DNA of 64,000 nt, from positions 98,149-162,148 of the forward strand of contig CABYTO010000001.1 in NCBI GenBank assembly GCA_902521995.1, read 5' to 3'. This DNA comes from an uncultured Prochlorococcus sp. (lineage in GTDB: Bacteria > Cyanobacteriota > Cyanobacteriia > PCC-6307 > Cyanobiaceae). The position numbers and the translations under genes were made by a program. A model generated the notes under the pieces. The model saw only the letters and a program-made list of their open reading frames with translations, searched no databases and was not told the DNA's origin. Shown here piece by piece: positions 53,076 to 62,743 of this stretch (positions are counted from its first letter, which is position 1; each line of letters begins with the position of its first letter).

Positions 53076-53747
53076 ATGTCAATTTTGCTAAGAAGATTTG
53101 AACGAATCAAAAGTGTTTTAGATTGCAGAATGAAAAACTTGACTGTTTTAGTTGAGGATGTCAATAAACCACATAATTTATCTGCGATATTAAGGACTTG
53201 TGATGCAGCAGGAGTTTTCGAAGCAAATTTTATTAGCAAAACGAATGTCGTTAAGACTTTTAATAGTACTGCTCAAGGAAGTCAAAAATGGGTAAAACTG
53301 AATAATCATGAAAACACTATCAAGGCAATATCTGATTTAAAGAATAAGGGTTTTAAATTATATGGAACGACTCTTAATAGTGAATCAGTAGATTATAGAA
53401 ATTTTGATTATTCTCAAAACACATGTTTTGTTTTAGGAGCAGAAAAATGGGGACTAAGTAATGAACTTATATCAATGGTTGATCAATCAATTTTTATACC
53501 TATGAGAGGTATGGTTCAATCTCTGAATGTTTCAGTTGCTGCTTCTATATTATTATTTGAAGCTGTTCGCCAAAGAAAAAATAAAGGTATGTTGCCCGCT
53601 AATGGAGAAGGGTTAAATAGGGACGAATATCAAAAAACACTTTTTGAATGGTGTTACCCAGAATTAGCTGCGTTGTATAAAAAATCAGCTAAAGAATATC
53701 CAAAGTTAAATGATCAAGGAGAACTTGATCTCATTAAAGATAACTAA
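53076..53747 (+). CDS. trmH: tRNA (guanosine-2'-O-)-methyltransferase (SpoU family)
   Basis: VEDVNKPHNLSAILRTCDAAGV, FVLGAEKWGLS, IPMRGMVQSLNVSVAASILLFEA. Confidence 0.94.
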   Translation: MSILLRRFERIKSVLDCRMKNLTVLVEDVNKPHNLSAILRTCDAAGVFEANFISKTNVVKTFNSTAQGSQKWVKLNNHENTIKAISDLKNKGFKLYGTTLNSESVDYRNFDYSQNTCFVLGAEKWGLSNELISMVDQSIFIPMRGMVQSLNVSVAASILLFEAVRQRKNKGMLPANGEGLNRDEYQKTLFEWCYPELAALYKKSAKEYPKLNDQGELDLIKDN

Positions 53748-53749
53748 AT

Positions 53750-54595
53750 TTATTCAGAATTTTGACTATCAAAAATTTCTTCAAGGTCCTCTCCTAAAAA
53801 AGAAAGACCTAAAACTAAAAAAAACATTGCCAAACCTGGGAACAAAGCCGTCCACCAGATACCTGTAGGTAAAGCGGCAAGAGCCAGATTTAAATCACTT
53901 CCCCACTCTGGGACATCTGCAGGAACGCCAAGGCCTAAAAATCCTAAACTTCCTAATACCAAAACAGCATCTGCAGCATTTAGGGTAAGCAGAATAGGCA
54001 ATGGAGTTATTACATTTGGGAGAATATATTTAAAAATAATTTTTTTAACATCAGCTCCTGCAACTTGAGCTGCCTCCACATAAGTTTCGGATTTAACCAA
54101 TATTGTCTGATTTCTGATTAATCTAAAATATTGAGGAGAGTAAACAATACACAATGCCAAAGCTGCGTTAAGAATACCCTTACCCAATACAAAAGCCACA
54201 ACAACAGAAAGCAAAATCACAGGTATTGAAAAAATAGTATCCATTATTAGTGATAAGCATTTATCAAAAAAACCACCAAAATATCCACTTAATAATCCCA
54301 ATGGCAATCCCAAACTTAATGAAAAAAGAATAGCTAAGAATACAACTTCTATCGCTAATGATGATCCTTGCAAAGTTCTTAAGCAAACATCTCTTCCTAA
54401 TCTATCTGTGCCACAAAAATGATTAAGAGAAGGAGGGGCAAAGATATCATTGCTTATCATTGAAAATGAATAGCCAAAAAAATTGTTGGCCTCTAAAAAT
54501 TTCATTATTAAAACAACAAGAAGATAAAAAAGTACAATTAAAAATCCAGCTTTTCTGATATTTGCGCCGACACGATTAAATGAGTTAATATCCAA
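53750..54595 (-). CDS. ABC transporter permease (DppC/OppC family)
   Basis: GTDRLGRDVCLRTLQGSSLAIEV, YVEAAQVAGADVKKIIFKYILPNVITPL. Confidence 0.9.
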   Translation of the reverse strand: MDINSFNRVGANIRKAGFLIVLFYLLVVLIMKFLEANNFFGYSFSMISNDIFAPPSLNHFCGTDRLGRDVCLRTLQGSSLAIEVVFLAILFSLSLGLPLGLLSGYFGGFFDKCLSLIMDTIFSIPVILLSVVVAFVLGKGILNAALALCIVYSPQYFRLIRNQTILVKSETYVEAAQVAGADVKKIIFKYILPNVITPLPILLTLNAADAVLVLGSLGFLGLGVPADVPEWGSDLNLALAALPTGIWWTALFPGLAMFFLVLGLSFLGEDLEEIFDSQNSE

Positions 54596-54674
54596 AATCT
54601 TTTTTTAAAGATATAAATGAAATATACCCAATTCTTTTAAAAATAAATAGCTATGAATTTTAAATTGAAAGAAA

Positions 54675-56483
54675 TTACTGGTTTAATTTCAAGACTGCCA
54701 TAAAAGCTTCTTGGGGGACTTCAACTTTACCCATTGCCTTCATCCTCTTTTTTCCTTTGGCTTGTTTCTTTAAAAGTTTCTTTTTCCTAGAAATATCCCC
54801 TCCATAACATTTAGATAAAACATCTTTTCTCAAAGCACTTATGCTTTCACTTGCAATAATCCTGCTACCGATTGATGCTTGAATAGGTATTTTAAATTGT
54901 TGTTTTGGAATAAGTTCTTTTAATTTCTCAACTAAACTTCTGCCAATCCCATAAGCCTTATCTTTATGAACAATAGAAGTTAATGGATCTGCTCTTTCTG
55001 AATTTATTAGAACATCTAATCTAACAAGGTCATTTTTTCTATAGCCAATCAAATGATATTCCATTGATGCATAACCTTGGGTTCTACTTTTCATTTGATC
55101 AAAAAAATCTGTAACAACTTCTGCTAATGGAATTTCATAAATCAAGGTAACTCGATCTGTTGTTATGTATTTCATATCTATAAATACTCCCCTTCTTTCC
55201 TGACATAAACCCATTAATGTTCCATTAAATTCATTGGGAGCATAAATTTCCATTTTCACATAAGGCTCTTCTATTGATTCTCTAAGTTGTGGATCAGGAA
55301 TTGTAGAAGGATTATCAATAAAGATATGTTCCTGCTTACTTAAATTAACTTTATAAATAACTGATGGTGCTGTTACGATTAGATCCAAGTCGTATTCTCT
55401 TTCTAATCTTTCTTGAACAATCTCCATATGAAGAAGTCCGAGGAATCCGCACCTAAATCCGAAGCCCATTGCGCTACTGGTTTCGGGCTCATATTTTAAA
55501 GCTGCATCTGATAATTGTAATTTTTCTAGTGATACTCTTAAATCTGGGAATTGATCAGCATCAGTCGGGAATAAGCCACAAAAAACCATAGGATTTGCTG
55601 TCTTATATCCAGGCAAAGGATCATTGGCAGGTGAATTTAAAAGAGTAATCGTATCTCCCACTCTCGCATCAGCAACTGATTTTATAGAAGCAGCTAAATA
55701 TCCAACTTCTCCTGCATGTAATTCATCAACTTGCTGCTGATCAGGGGCCATTATTCCTATCTCATCTAGTTCATAATTTTTCTTACTTGCCATTAATAAT
55801 ATTTTTTCTCTCTTATTTAGAGACCCAGATATCACCCGGAAATAAACAATAACACCCCTGTACGGGTCATAATAAGAATCAAAAATCAGTGCCTTTGTAG
55901 GTAGTTTAATTTCATCTTGAGGAGGAGGTACTCTTCTTACGATTGCTTCCAAAATATCTTTTATACCAACTCCAGTTTTTGCTGAACAATTTATTGCATT
56001 AGATGTATCAAGTCCAATAATTTCCTCTATTTCTTGTTTTATTTTTTCAGCATCAGCCCCTGGTAAATCAACTTTATTTAAAACAGGAATTATTTCAAGA
56101 TTATTTTCTAAGGCAAGATAAACATTAGCTAAGGTTTGAGCTTCTACTCCTTGACTTGCATCAACAACAAGTAATGCGCCTTCACAAGCTTGAAGAGACC
56201 TACTAACCTCATAAGAGAAATCAACATGCCCTGGAGTATCTATTAAGTTCAAAACATATTCTTGGGAATCGTCAGCTTTATATTTCATCCTAGCGGCCTG
56301 TAACTTGATAGTAATTCCTCTCTCTCTTTCAAGATCCATACTATCCAAAAATTGTTCTTGCATATCCCTTTGCTGCACAGTACCAGTATCTTGAAGTAAC
56401 CTATCTGCAAGGGTAGATTTACCATGGTCAATATGAGCGATTATGCAGAAATTTCTTATTTTTGAAACCGATATATCAGTCAT
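54675..56483 (-). CDS. lepA: elongation factor 4
   Basis: [63 protein letters not shown]. Confidence 0.98.
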   Translation of the reverse strand: MTDISVSKIRNFCIIAHIDHGKSTLADRLLQDTGTVQQRDMQEQFLDSMDLERERGITIKLQAARMKYKADDSQEYVLNLIDTPGHVDFSYEVSRSLQACEGALLVVDASQGVEAQTLANVYLALENNLEIIPVLNKVDLPGADAEKIKQEIEEIIGLDTSNAINCSAKTGVGIKDILEAIVRRVPPPQDEIKLPTKALIFDSYYDPYRGVIVYFRVISGSLNKREKILLMASKKNYELDEIGIMAPDQQQVDELHAGEVGYLAASIKSVADARVGDTITLLNSPANDPLPGYKTANPMVFCGLFPTDADQFPDLRVSLEKLQLSDAALKYEPETSSAMGFGFRCGFLGLLHMEIVQERLEREYDLDLIVTAPSVIYKVNLSKQEHIFIDNPSTIPDPQLRESIEEPYVKMEIYAPNEFNGTLMGLCQERRGVFIDMKYITTDRVTLIYEIPLAEVVTDFFDQMKSRTQGYASMEYHLIGYRKNDLVRLDVLINSERADPLTSIVHKDKAYGIGRSLVEKLKELIPKQQFKIPIQASIGSRIIASESISALRKDVLSKCYGGDISRKKKLLKKQAKGKKRMKAMGKVEVPQEAFMAVLKLNQ

Positions 56484-56538
56484 ATAGAACGAAAAATTCT
56501 CCTCTTATTACATCTTGTTTAATATTAGCTAATTAGAA

Positions 56539-58035
56539 TTATGGATGGAAACCAAAAATGGAATTATTTCTTTTTTTAATTTCTTTTATGAAGGTACTGT
56601 AATTTTCAGAGACTGATAGTTCTGGATGAATTAAGTCATTTATTTTTTTCTGAAGATTATGCTTATCGTTTAAAAATAAAACAGATTTTTCTAGAACCTC
56701 AACCATAATTGAAACCGCAGTACTTGCTCCAGGAGAGGCTCCCAACAAAGCAGATAATGATCCATCAGATGAATTTACAATCTCAGTTCCAAATTTCAAA
56801 GCACCACCACCTTTAGTTTTTTTAATTATTTGGACTCTTTGACCAGCATTCTTTAAATACCAATCAGAAGGATTAGCTGATGGCATCATATTCTTTAAAT
56901 TCTCAACTCTTGAGTTATGGTTCTTTAATGATTGTGATATTAGGTAATTAATTAAATCGTTGTTCTTGAAACCAACGTCTAACATAGAAAAAATATTATT
57001 CTTTTTAATTGAACTAAATAAGTCAAAGTATGAACTTTGTTTTAGAAATTTCGTTGTAAATCCAGCAAAAGGTCCATATAAAAGAAGTTTTTTATTATCA
57101 ATCCATCTAGTGTCTAAATGAGGCACAGACATTGGGGGCGATCCAATATCAGCTTTACCATAAACTTTTGAGTTGTGTTTTTCTGTTAGATCTTTTTTCT
57201 CGCAAATAAGCCATTTCCCACTAACAGGAAATCCACCATAACTTTTTGCTTCTGGAATTTTTGATTTTTGTAAATAATTAATTGTTTTTCCACCAGCACC
57301 AAGAAAAACATATCCCGTTCTAATTGAAGTTTTTCTACCTTCAGAACTGATTTCTAGTTCCCATTGTTTTTTATCAATTTTCTTTAAATCTTCTAATTCT
57401 GTTTTGTATCTAATCCCAATATTTTTGTTTAAAGAAACTAATGACAAATACTCTTTAGTTAAAGCCTCAAAATTAATATCAGTTCCTCTACCTATTCTGG
57501 TAGCAGCAATTTGAGTAGATGGATTTCTATTTTTTGTTATTAGAGGAGCCCATGATGAAATTTCATCAAAAGATGTAGAAAATTCCATATCGATAAATTC
57601 AGGATTTTCGGTCATTCTCTGAAATCTTTTTTTTAAAAAAGAAATATTATCCTGACCAGACACAAAGCTAATGTGAGGAATAAATTTTAGAAACTTCTTA
57701 ATATCAATTTTCCCTGCTTCATACAATGAGGCCCACAAAGACATGGATGTTTCAAAAGAACGATTTATTGAGAGCGCTTTATCTATTTTTAGATTTCCTT
57801 TTTCATCTAAAGGGGTATAGTTTAATTCGCAATTAGCCGCATGTCCTGTACCTGCATTATTAAAAGCGCCAGTACTTTCACTTCCTGGAGCATTTAATTT
57901 TTCTATAATAAGTATTTTTAAATCTGGTAAAACTTCTGAAATTAGGAGGGCTAAAGTACTACTCATTATCCCTGCTCCTACTAAGACTGCGTCAAAGTAG
58001 CTATTGTCATTAGTGGGATTTTTAGATGAAGTCAC
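56539..58035 (-). CDS. mqo: malate:quinone oxidoreductase
   Basis: [66 protein letters not shown]. Confidence 0.95.
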   Translation of the reverse strand: MTSSKNPTNDNSYFDAVLVGAGIMSSTLALLISEVLPDLKILIIEKLNAPGSESTGAFNNAGTGHAANCELNYTPLDEKGNLKIDKALSINRSFETSMSLWASLYEAGKIDIKKFLKFIPHISFVSGQDNISFLKKRFQRMTENPEFIDMEFSTSFDEISSWAPLITKNRNPSTQIAATRIGRGTDINFEALTKEYLSLVSLNKNIGIRYKTELEDLKKIDKKQWELEISSEGRKTSIRTGYVFLGAGGKTINYLQKSKIPEAKSYGGFPVSGKWLICEKKDLTEKHNSKVYGKADIGSPPMSVPHLDTRWIDNKKLLLYGPFAGFTTKFLKQSSYFDLFSSIKKNNIFSMLDVGFKNNDLINYLISQSLKNHNSRVENLKNMMPSANPSDWYLKNAGQRVQIIKKTKGGGALKFGTEIVNSSDGSLSALLGASPGASTAVSIMVEVLEKSVLFLNDKHNLQKKINDLIHPELSVSENYSTFIKEIKKRNNSIFGFHP

Positions 58036-58105
58036 AACAGAAAATTATCTTTTTTGCAATTAATCAGATTTCTTTCTAGGCTTATTATAAAGTTAATCCA
58101 AAATT

Positions 58106-58351
58106 ATGAGTACTGAAACACTCTCGCTGACAAACGAAAATGTAGAAAAAGTCCTTGACGAGCTAAGACCTTTTTTAATTTCTGATGGAGGTAATGTAGA
58201 GATTGCAGAAATAGATGGTCCAATTGTCAAAGTCAGACTTCAAGGAGCATGTGGTAGTTGCCCAAGTAGCACTATGACTCTCAAAATGGGTATTGAAAGA
58301 AAGTTAAAAGAAACGATTCCTGAAATAAGCGAAGTTGTCCAGGTTTTATAA
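58106..58351 (+). CDS. NifU-like iron-sulfur scaffold protein
   Basis: [48 protein letters not shown]. Confidence 0.95.
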   Translation: MSTETLSLTNENVEKVLDELRPFLISDGGNVEIAEIDGPIVKVRLQGACGSCPSSTMTLKMGIERKLKETIPEISEVVQVL

Positions 58352-58373
58352 ACATTTTTAACTGAAATATTTA

Positions 58374-58631
58374 TTATTTAGTTTTTAATTCCTTCAACAA
58401 AGATGATTCCATATCAAGGCAATCAATTGGAAGTCCTTGACCAATAGCGATTAAAAGAGGTGCAAGAATTCCTAAAGTAAAAACTAAATTTGATTGGCTT
58501 ACATCATATTTACTCAAAGTAAAAGTTATCAAATAAATAATTGAAAAATAAGCATGTAGTGAAAAAAATTCTTTTGGCTTTAACACTGGCCACCTTAAAG
58601 TATTTCCCAAGAAATATAAAAAACCTGTCAT
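58374..58631 (-). CDS. small membrane protein
   Basis: 85-aa ORF with two TM segments. Confidence 0.6.
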   Translation of the reverse strand: MTGFLYFLGNTLRWPVLKPKEFFSLHAYFSIIYLITFTLSKYDVSQSNLVFTLGILAPLLIAIGQGLPIDCLDMESSLLKELKTK

Positions 58632-58781
58632 AAATAAATAGTTACATGAAGATTAAACCAAATATTAACATAAACCTTTTTAGAGACTATTTATGAAAAA
58701 ATTTACCTAAGATAATAATTAAAAAAACATTAAATCTTCGTTTCTATTTGTAAAAGCTAGACATGCAGTTAAAAATACGCT

Positions 58782-58787
58782 TATAAT
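58782..58787 (+). promoter_or_regulatory. putative -10 element (TATAAT) for the DUF4278 transcript
   Basis: TATAAT about 7 nt upstream of a predicted transcript start that begins with a hairpin. Confidence 0.45.
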
Positions 58788-58793
58788 AATTTG

Positions 58794-58886
58794 GTAGCAA
58801 TCGCTACTTTTTCGTTCACCCTCAATTGAGGGCGCAGTTCGAGTCATACCATGGAACGGGGGATGGCCGTGTTGTCACATCGAAAC
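58794..58886 (+). ncRNA. structured 5' UTR; candidate glutamine-II riboswitch (Downstream-peptide motif)
   Basis: Hairpin GTAGC-AATC-GCTAC at 58794-58807; P1-like CGTTC (58813-58817)/GAACG (58854-58858); P2-like CCCTCAATTGAGGG palindrome 58819-58832 followed by CGCAGTTC; located directly upstream of a short ORF in a picocyanobacterium. Confidence 0.65.
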
Positions 58887-59060
58887 ATGACTACTTTAAC
58901 TTACAGAGGTAAAAACTACGTTCAAAACAAAGAAGCTGCTAAAAAGCAACTTGTTGAACTTACCTACAGAAGAAACGTATACACCAACAGAATGGATGAC
59001 GCTTCTTCAAGTAATGAAAAAGCAGAATTAAATTATAGAGGTGTTAATTACACTAAATAA
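58887..59060 (+). CDS. DUF4278-like small protein
   Basis: MTTLTYRGKNYVQNKEAAKKQLVELTYRRNVYTNRMDDASSSNEKAELNYRGVNYTK; start moved from 58851 to ATG 58887 because the upstream extension lies in the structured leader. Confidence 0.8.
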   Translation: MTTLTYRGKNYVQNKEAAKKQLVELTYRRNVYTNRMDDASSSNEKAELNYRGVNYTK

Positions 59061-59078
59061 TTTAATTAAACAAATTAC

Positions 59079-59107
59079 AAGCCCCTTTTTCAGGGGCTTT
59101 TTTTTTT
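59079..59107 (+). terminator. rho-independent terminator
   Basis: AAGCCCC-TTTTTCA-GGGGCTT followed by a long T run. Confidence 0.92.
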
Positions 59108-59138
59108 GGCTATATTTATCAAGAGCCCTTTAAAAAAC

Positions 59139-59933
59139 ATGTCTGAAAGTTGCTGTAATACAAACACATCGAATAAAGCACTTAATCAATTCGATCATAA
59201 AAATGCGATTCAAGAAAGATATGGCTCAGCCGCACAAGAAAAAGAAAGTTGTCTTTGTACACCAGTTGGGTTTAATCCCGTTTTACTGGAAGCAATTCCT
59301 CAAGAGGTTATAGAAAGAGACTATGGGTGTGGTGATCCAACAAAATATGTTCAAAAAAATGATATAGTTTTAGATCTTGGAAGTGGTAGCGGCAAAAACG
59401 CTTTCATTTGTGCCCAAATTGTTGGGAAAGAAGGGAAAGTTATTGGAGTTGATCAGAATCCTGACATGCTTTCTTTATCAAGATCAGCCTCTAAAGAAGT
59501 TACAAAAAATATAGGTTTCAACAATACAGAATTTCTAGAAGGTTCAATTGAAAAACTTGATGAATTAGATAAAGATTTAAATCCATTAATCGCAGATAAA
59601 TCAGTTGATATTATTTTAAGTAATTGCGTTTTAAACTTGGTAAGTCCAGAATCTAGAAATAACCTTCTAAATAACATAAAAAGAGTTTTAAGTGATAATG
59701 GAAGAATTGCAATTAGCGATATCGTCTCTAACAAAAAAGTTCCTTTAAGATTGCAAAATGATCATGATTTATGGACAGGATGTATTAGTGGAGCATGGTA
59801 CGAGCCAGACTTCATAAGTGATTTTAAAGAACTAGGATTTAAAAATTTAAAATTTGCAGAAAGGAGTGCTGAACCTTGGAAAGTAATTGAGGATATTGAA
59901 TTTAGAACAGTAACTTTAGTGGGCAATATTTAA
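59139..59933 (+). CDS. ArsM-like SAM-dependent (arsenite) methyltransferase
   Basis: DYGCGDPTKYVQKNDIVLDLGSGSGKNAFICAQIVGKEGKVIGVDQNPDML; Cys-containing SNCVLNL and GCISGA motifs; start set to 59139 because the track start 59106 lies in the terminator T run. Confidence 0.8.
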   Translation: MSESCCNTNTSNKALNQFDHKNAIQERYGSAAQEKESCLCTPVGFNPVLLEAIPQEVIERDYGCGDPTKYVQKNDIVLDLGSGSGKNAFICAQIVGKEGKVIGVDQNPDMLSLSRSASKEVTKNIGFNNTEFLEGSIEKLDELDKDLNPLIADKSVDIILSNCVLNLVSPESRNNLLNNIKRVLSDNGRIAISDIVSNKKVPLRLQNDHDLWTGCISGAWYEPDFISDFKELGFKNLKFAERSAEPWKVIEDIEFRTVTLVGNI

Positions 59934-59969
59934 AAAAATTCAAGAGTTGAAAATATAATATAAATTTCC

Positions 59970-61145
59970 ATGAGAAATAATCTAAGAGATCAAATACCCG
60001 CATTAAAAAATAAGTATTATTTCAACTATGGCGGTCAAGGACCATTACCAAAATCTTCTCTAGAAGCAATAGTTAAAACTTGGGAAATTATCCAAGATTT
60101 AGGACCATTTACCAATGATATGTGGCCTTTTATTTACAAAGAAATATTGACCACAAAAAGAATCATTTCACAAAAATTAGGTGTCAATTCAAAGAATGTA
60201 GCTTTTACCGAAAATATCTCTTCCGGTATGATTTTGCCCTTTTGGGGTATAAAAGTAGAAGAGGGAGAAGAGTTGTTAATAAGTGACTGTGAACATCCTG
60301 GAGTAGTGGCTGCAAGTCGAGAATTTTGCAGAAGAAATAAATTAATATTCAAAATTTTGCCAATCCAAAAAATTAAAAATCTAAACGACGAAAATATAAT
60401 TTTTGAGATTTTGAAAAATCTAAATAGTAAGACTAAGATCCTAATTATTTCTCATATCTTATGGAACTTTGGGTATAAAATTCCTTTAAAACAAATTTCT
60501 ATCGAATTAAAAAATAATCGAGAAGATTCTTATTTACTTGTTGATGGTGCTCAAACCTTTGGGCACATAAATATTGAAAAAGAAGTTTTTTATTCTGATT
60601 TATATTCAATAACTTCTCATAAATGGGCATGTGGACCAGAAGGACTTGGAGCCATTTATGTCTCAGATAGATTTATTCATGAAACAGATCCAACAATAAT
60701 TGGTTGGAAATCATTAAAAAAAGAACAAGGCATTTATGATCCTTCAGATAATCTTTTTCATGATGATGCAAGGAAATTTGAAATAGCTACCTCTTGTATT
60801 CCTTTACTTTCTGGGCTCCGGAATTCTTTAGATCTTTTGGATAAAGACTCCCATGAAAAAGAAAAAAACAAAAATATCAAAAAATTAAGTGGAAAACTTT
60901 GGGATGAATTAAATCAATCAAAGGGTGTTGAACTAGTTTTAGAAAAAAAATATTTAAATGGGATTGTTAGTTTTAATATAGAAAATATTAAAGATAAGGA
61001 TAAATTTGTAAAGAAACTTGGAGAAAAGAAAATTTGGATTAGAGTTTTAGAAGATCCAAAATGGTTTAGAGCATGCGTACATCAAATGACTACAGAAGCA
61101 GAGATTGATTTACTTTCTAAGGAAATTAAAAAAATTATTAATTAA
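59970..61145 (+). CDS. class V aminotransferase (cysteine desulfurase-like fold)
   Basis: YYFNYGGQGPLPKSSLEA, LVDGAQTFGHINIE, SITSHKWACGPEGLGAIYVS PLP-lysine region. Confidence 0.88.
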   Translation: MRNNLRDQIPALKNKYYFNYGGQGPLPKSSLEAIVKTWEIIQDLGPFTNDMWPFIYKEILTTKRIISQKLGVNSKNVAFTENISSGMILPFWGIKVEEGEELLISDCEHPGVVAASREFCRRNKLIFKILPIQKIKNLNDENIIFEILKNLNSKTKILIISHILWNFGYKIPLKQISIELKNNREDSYLLVDGAQTFGHINIEKEVFYSDLYSITSHKWACGPEGLGAIYVSDRFIHETDPTIIGWKSLKKEQGIYDPSDNLFHDDARKFEIATSCIPLLSGLRNSLDLLDKDSHEKEKNKNIKKLSGKLWDELNQSKGVELVLEKKYLNGIVSFNIENIKDKDKFVKKLGEKKIWIRVLEDPKWFRACVHQMTTEAEIDLLSKEIKKIIN

Positions 61146-61222
61146 ATAATTAAAAGATTTTTTGGAGTGAGAGACTTGCATTTAATAAAAATAAAGGGAA
61201 TATAAAGAAAATATTAATTCCA

Positions 61223-61405
61223 ATGGAATCAATTAAACCCCCCAAAAGAATTATTAAGAAAAATCTTAAAAATGTTAATAAAGCAATTATTGAAATTTCA
61301 GAAATGAAATTTGAAAATATTGAAGAAAAAGAAGAAAAATTAGATGCGCTTATCTTTTTAAAAAATCAAATATTGAGGAAGGCCGAGAAGTTAGAAATTA
61401 AATAA
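61223..61405 (+). CDS. hypothetical small charged protein
   Basis: 60-aa ORF, Lys/Glu rich. Confidence 0.45.
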   Translation: MESIKPPKRIIKKNLKNVNKAIIEISEMKFENIEEKEEKLDALIFLKNQILRKAEKLEIK

Positions 61406-61433
61406 CTAAATAATTTTAGATAATGAATCTTTT

Positions 61434-61676
61434 CTATTTTGTATCAGCTACATTCTTAAAGAAATCACAATAAGCCATTAATTCCGATTCGGTTTCAATT
61501 TTGAGATTTAAATCATTAATTGCTTTCTCAGTATCAATTCTGTAGCCATACCAATCTAGACAAACTTCTCTCTGTCTTTGGGTATCAGAAATCTCAGGTG
61601 TATCTAATTTATTCGATGTATTGGTACAACCCCACATCAAAGCCATAAAGGGGATAAATAAAATTAAGCTTTTCAT
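61434..61676 (-). CDS. putative small lipoprotein
   Basis: Signal sequence with lipobox-like MALMWGC. Confidence 0.55.
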   Translation of the reverse strand: MKSLILFIPFMALMWGCTNTSNKLDTPEISDTQRQREVCLDWYGYRIDTEKAINDLNLKIETESELMAYCDFFKNVADTK

Positions 61677-61693
61677 TTTTTAATTGCAATAAT

Positions 61694-61984
61694 TTAATCA
61701 TTTGGTGAAGAAGTCCAAGACGATTCTTCCATGGTTGAAAGGTCAACTCTATGCGTTGCCATCCAGTCACCATTAGCTTCCACAAACTTTTGAACATTAC
61801 CTTCTGGAGCTTGATGAATAACAATAACTTTTTGAGGATCTTCCTTACTTACTCCTCTAAAAAGTGGCTTAATAAGAAATTCAGAATGTCTTTTATCAGC
61901 TTCCGCACTATCAAATATTGCTACCCATTCATCGAAAGTGCTTTCAATTTTAAAAGTAAAAACAGATGTTATAGAACAAGTCAC
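61694..61984 (-). CDS. DUF3764-like protein
   Basis: FTFKIESTFDEWVAIFDSAEADKRHSEFLIKPLFRGVSKEDPQKVIVIHQAPEG. Confidence 0.7.
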   Translation of the reverse strand: MTCSITSVFTFKIESTFDEWVAIFDSAEADKRHSEFLIKPLFRGVSKEDPQKVIVIHQAPEGNVQKFVEANGDWMATHRVDLSTMEESSWTSSPND

Positions 61985-62331
61985 AATAAAATATTATTTG
62001 TAGCCATAAAATAAATCTGTTTAATTAAGATGTAGTTAATTATTTTTAAAAGGAATTAAAACAGATTTTTTTTTAAAATTTAAGCCAATCTTTTTTTCTA
62101 GTTTTTTTTAACATTCTTAAATGAACATTACTATTGAAAAGAGTAAGTATTATTGCTAAAAAAGTATAAAACTTTTTAAAATATGGAGCTCAATACTTTT
62201 TTGCTTATCTTATTAGTCTTAGCAAATTTTTCAAATTTATATCTAACTCATTTCAAAAAAAAAAAAAGTATTTTGAATAAAAGTAAAAGTTATTCGTTTT
62301 CTTTTTTAATTCTTACAGTCTTTTATTATTC

Positions 62332-62653
62332 TTTGTTCAATCAAAATCTATATTACAAAATCCTATTCATATAATCTTAATTTCAATTCCATTAATAATA
62401 CAGACTCTTTTTATTTTTTATTGAACTGCTTTTTCAATGAAGTTTTTTTGGGCAAAAGTATTCTATTTCCTGTCCAGGCTCGATGATAGCCGCTTCAAAC
62501 TTTTTCAAACTTGTAGTGGCTCTATCGATAATTCTTTTTGGGATTAATTCAAGAGCTGCTTTAGCTACCATAGTTGGGGTACTAGTAGAAGTTCCTTTAA
62601 TGCTTTATTTAGTAAATATTTCTAAGTCTTCCAAAATATTATTTATAAAGTAA
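62332..62653 (+). pseudogene. 3' remnant of an ACR3-family arsenite efflux permease, frameshifted
   Basis: Frame with FVQSKSILQNPIHIILISIPLIIQTLFIFY* (62332-62424), then a different frame SFFGQKYSISCPGSMIAASNFFKLVVALSIILFGINSRAALATIVGVLVEVPLMLYLVNISK (62441-62653); order and motifs (IPLIIQ, ASNFFELAVA-like, AALATVVGVLVEVP-like) match the ACR3 C-terminus. Confidence 0.75.
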
Positions 62654-62743
62654 TTTTTCCTTCTTTAAGTTTTTTCTTTTTAAGCAATAGATCCTAACAA
62701 TATATATCAATTAGCTTTATTTAAAATGTAGATAAAATTTGAT

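Noticed and set aside
53750-54595. Lone DppC/OppC-type permease as an unusual incomplete transporter
   Set aside because: Partner genes are often dispersed in picocyanobacterial genomes; nothing in the window makes it novel.
59106-59138. N-terminal extension of the ArsM-like ORF
   Set aside because: Start codon lies in the T tract of the DUF4278 terminator; ATG at 59139 (MSESCC) is more plausible.
62085-62170. Minus-strand frame reading ...FYTFLAIILTLFNSNVHLRMLKKTRKKDWLKF
   Set aside because: Looks like a small TM protein but has no acceptable upstream start codon; only a 13-aa ATG-initiated frame.
62183-62374. 63-aa + strand ORF as an independent gene
   Set aside because: Contains a long A homopolymer, and its C-terminal part looks like an in-order fragment of the ACR3 remnant; not listed as a gene.
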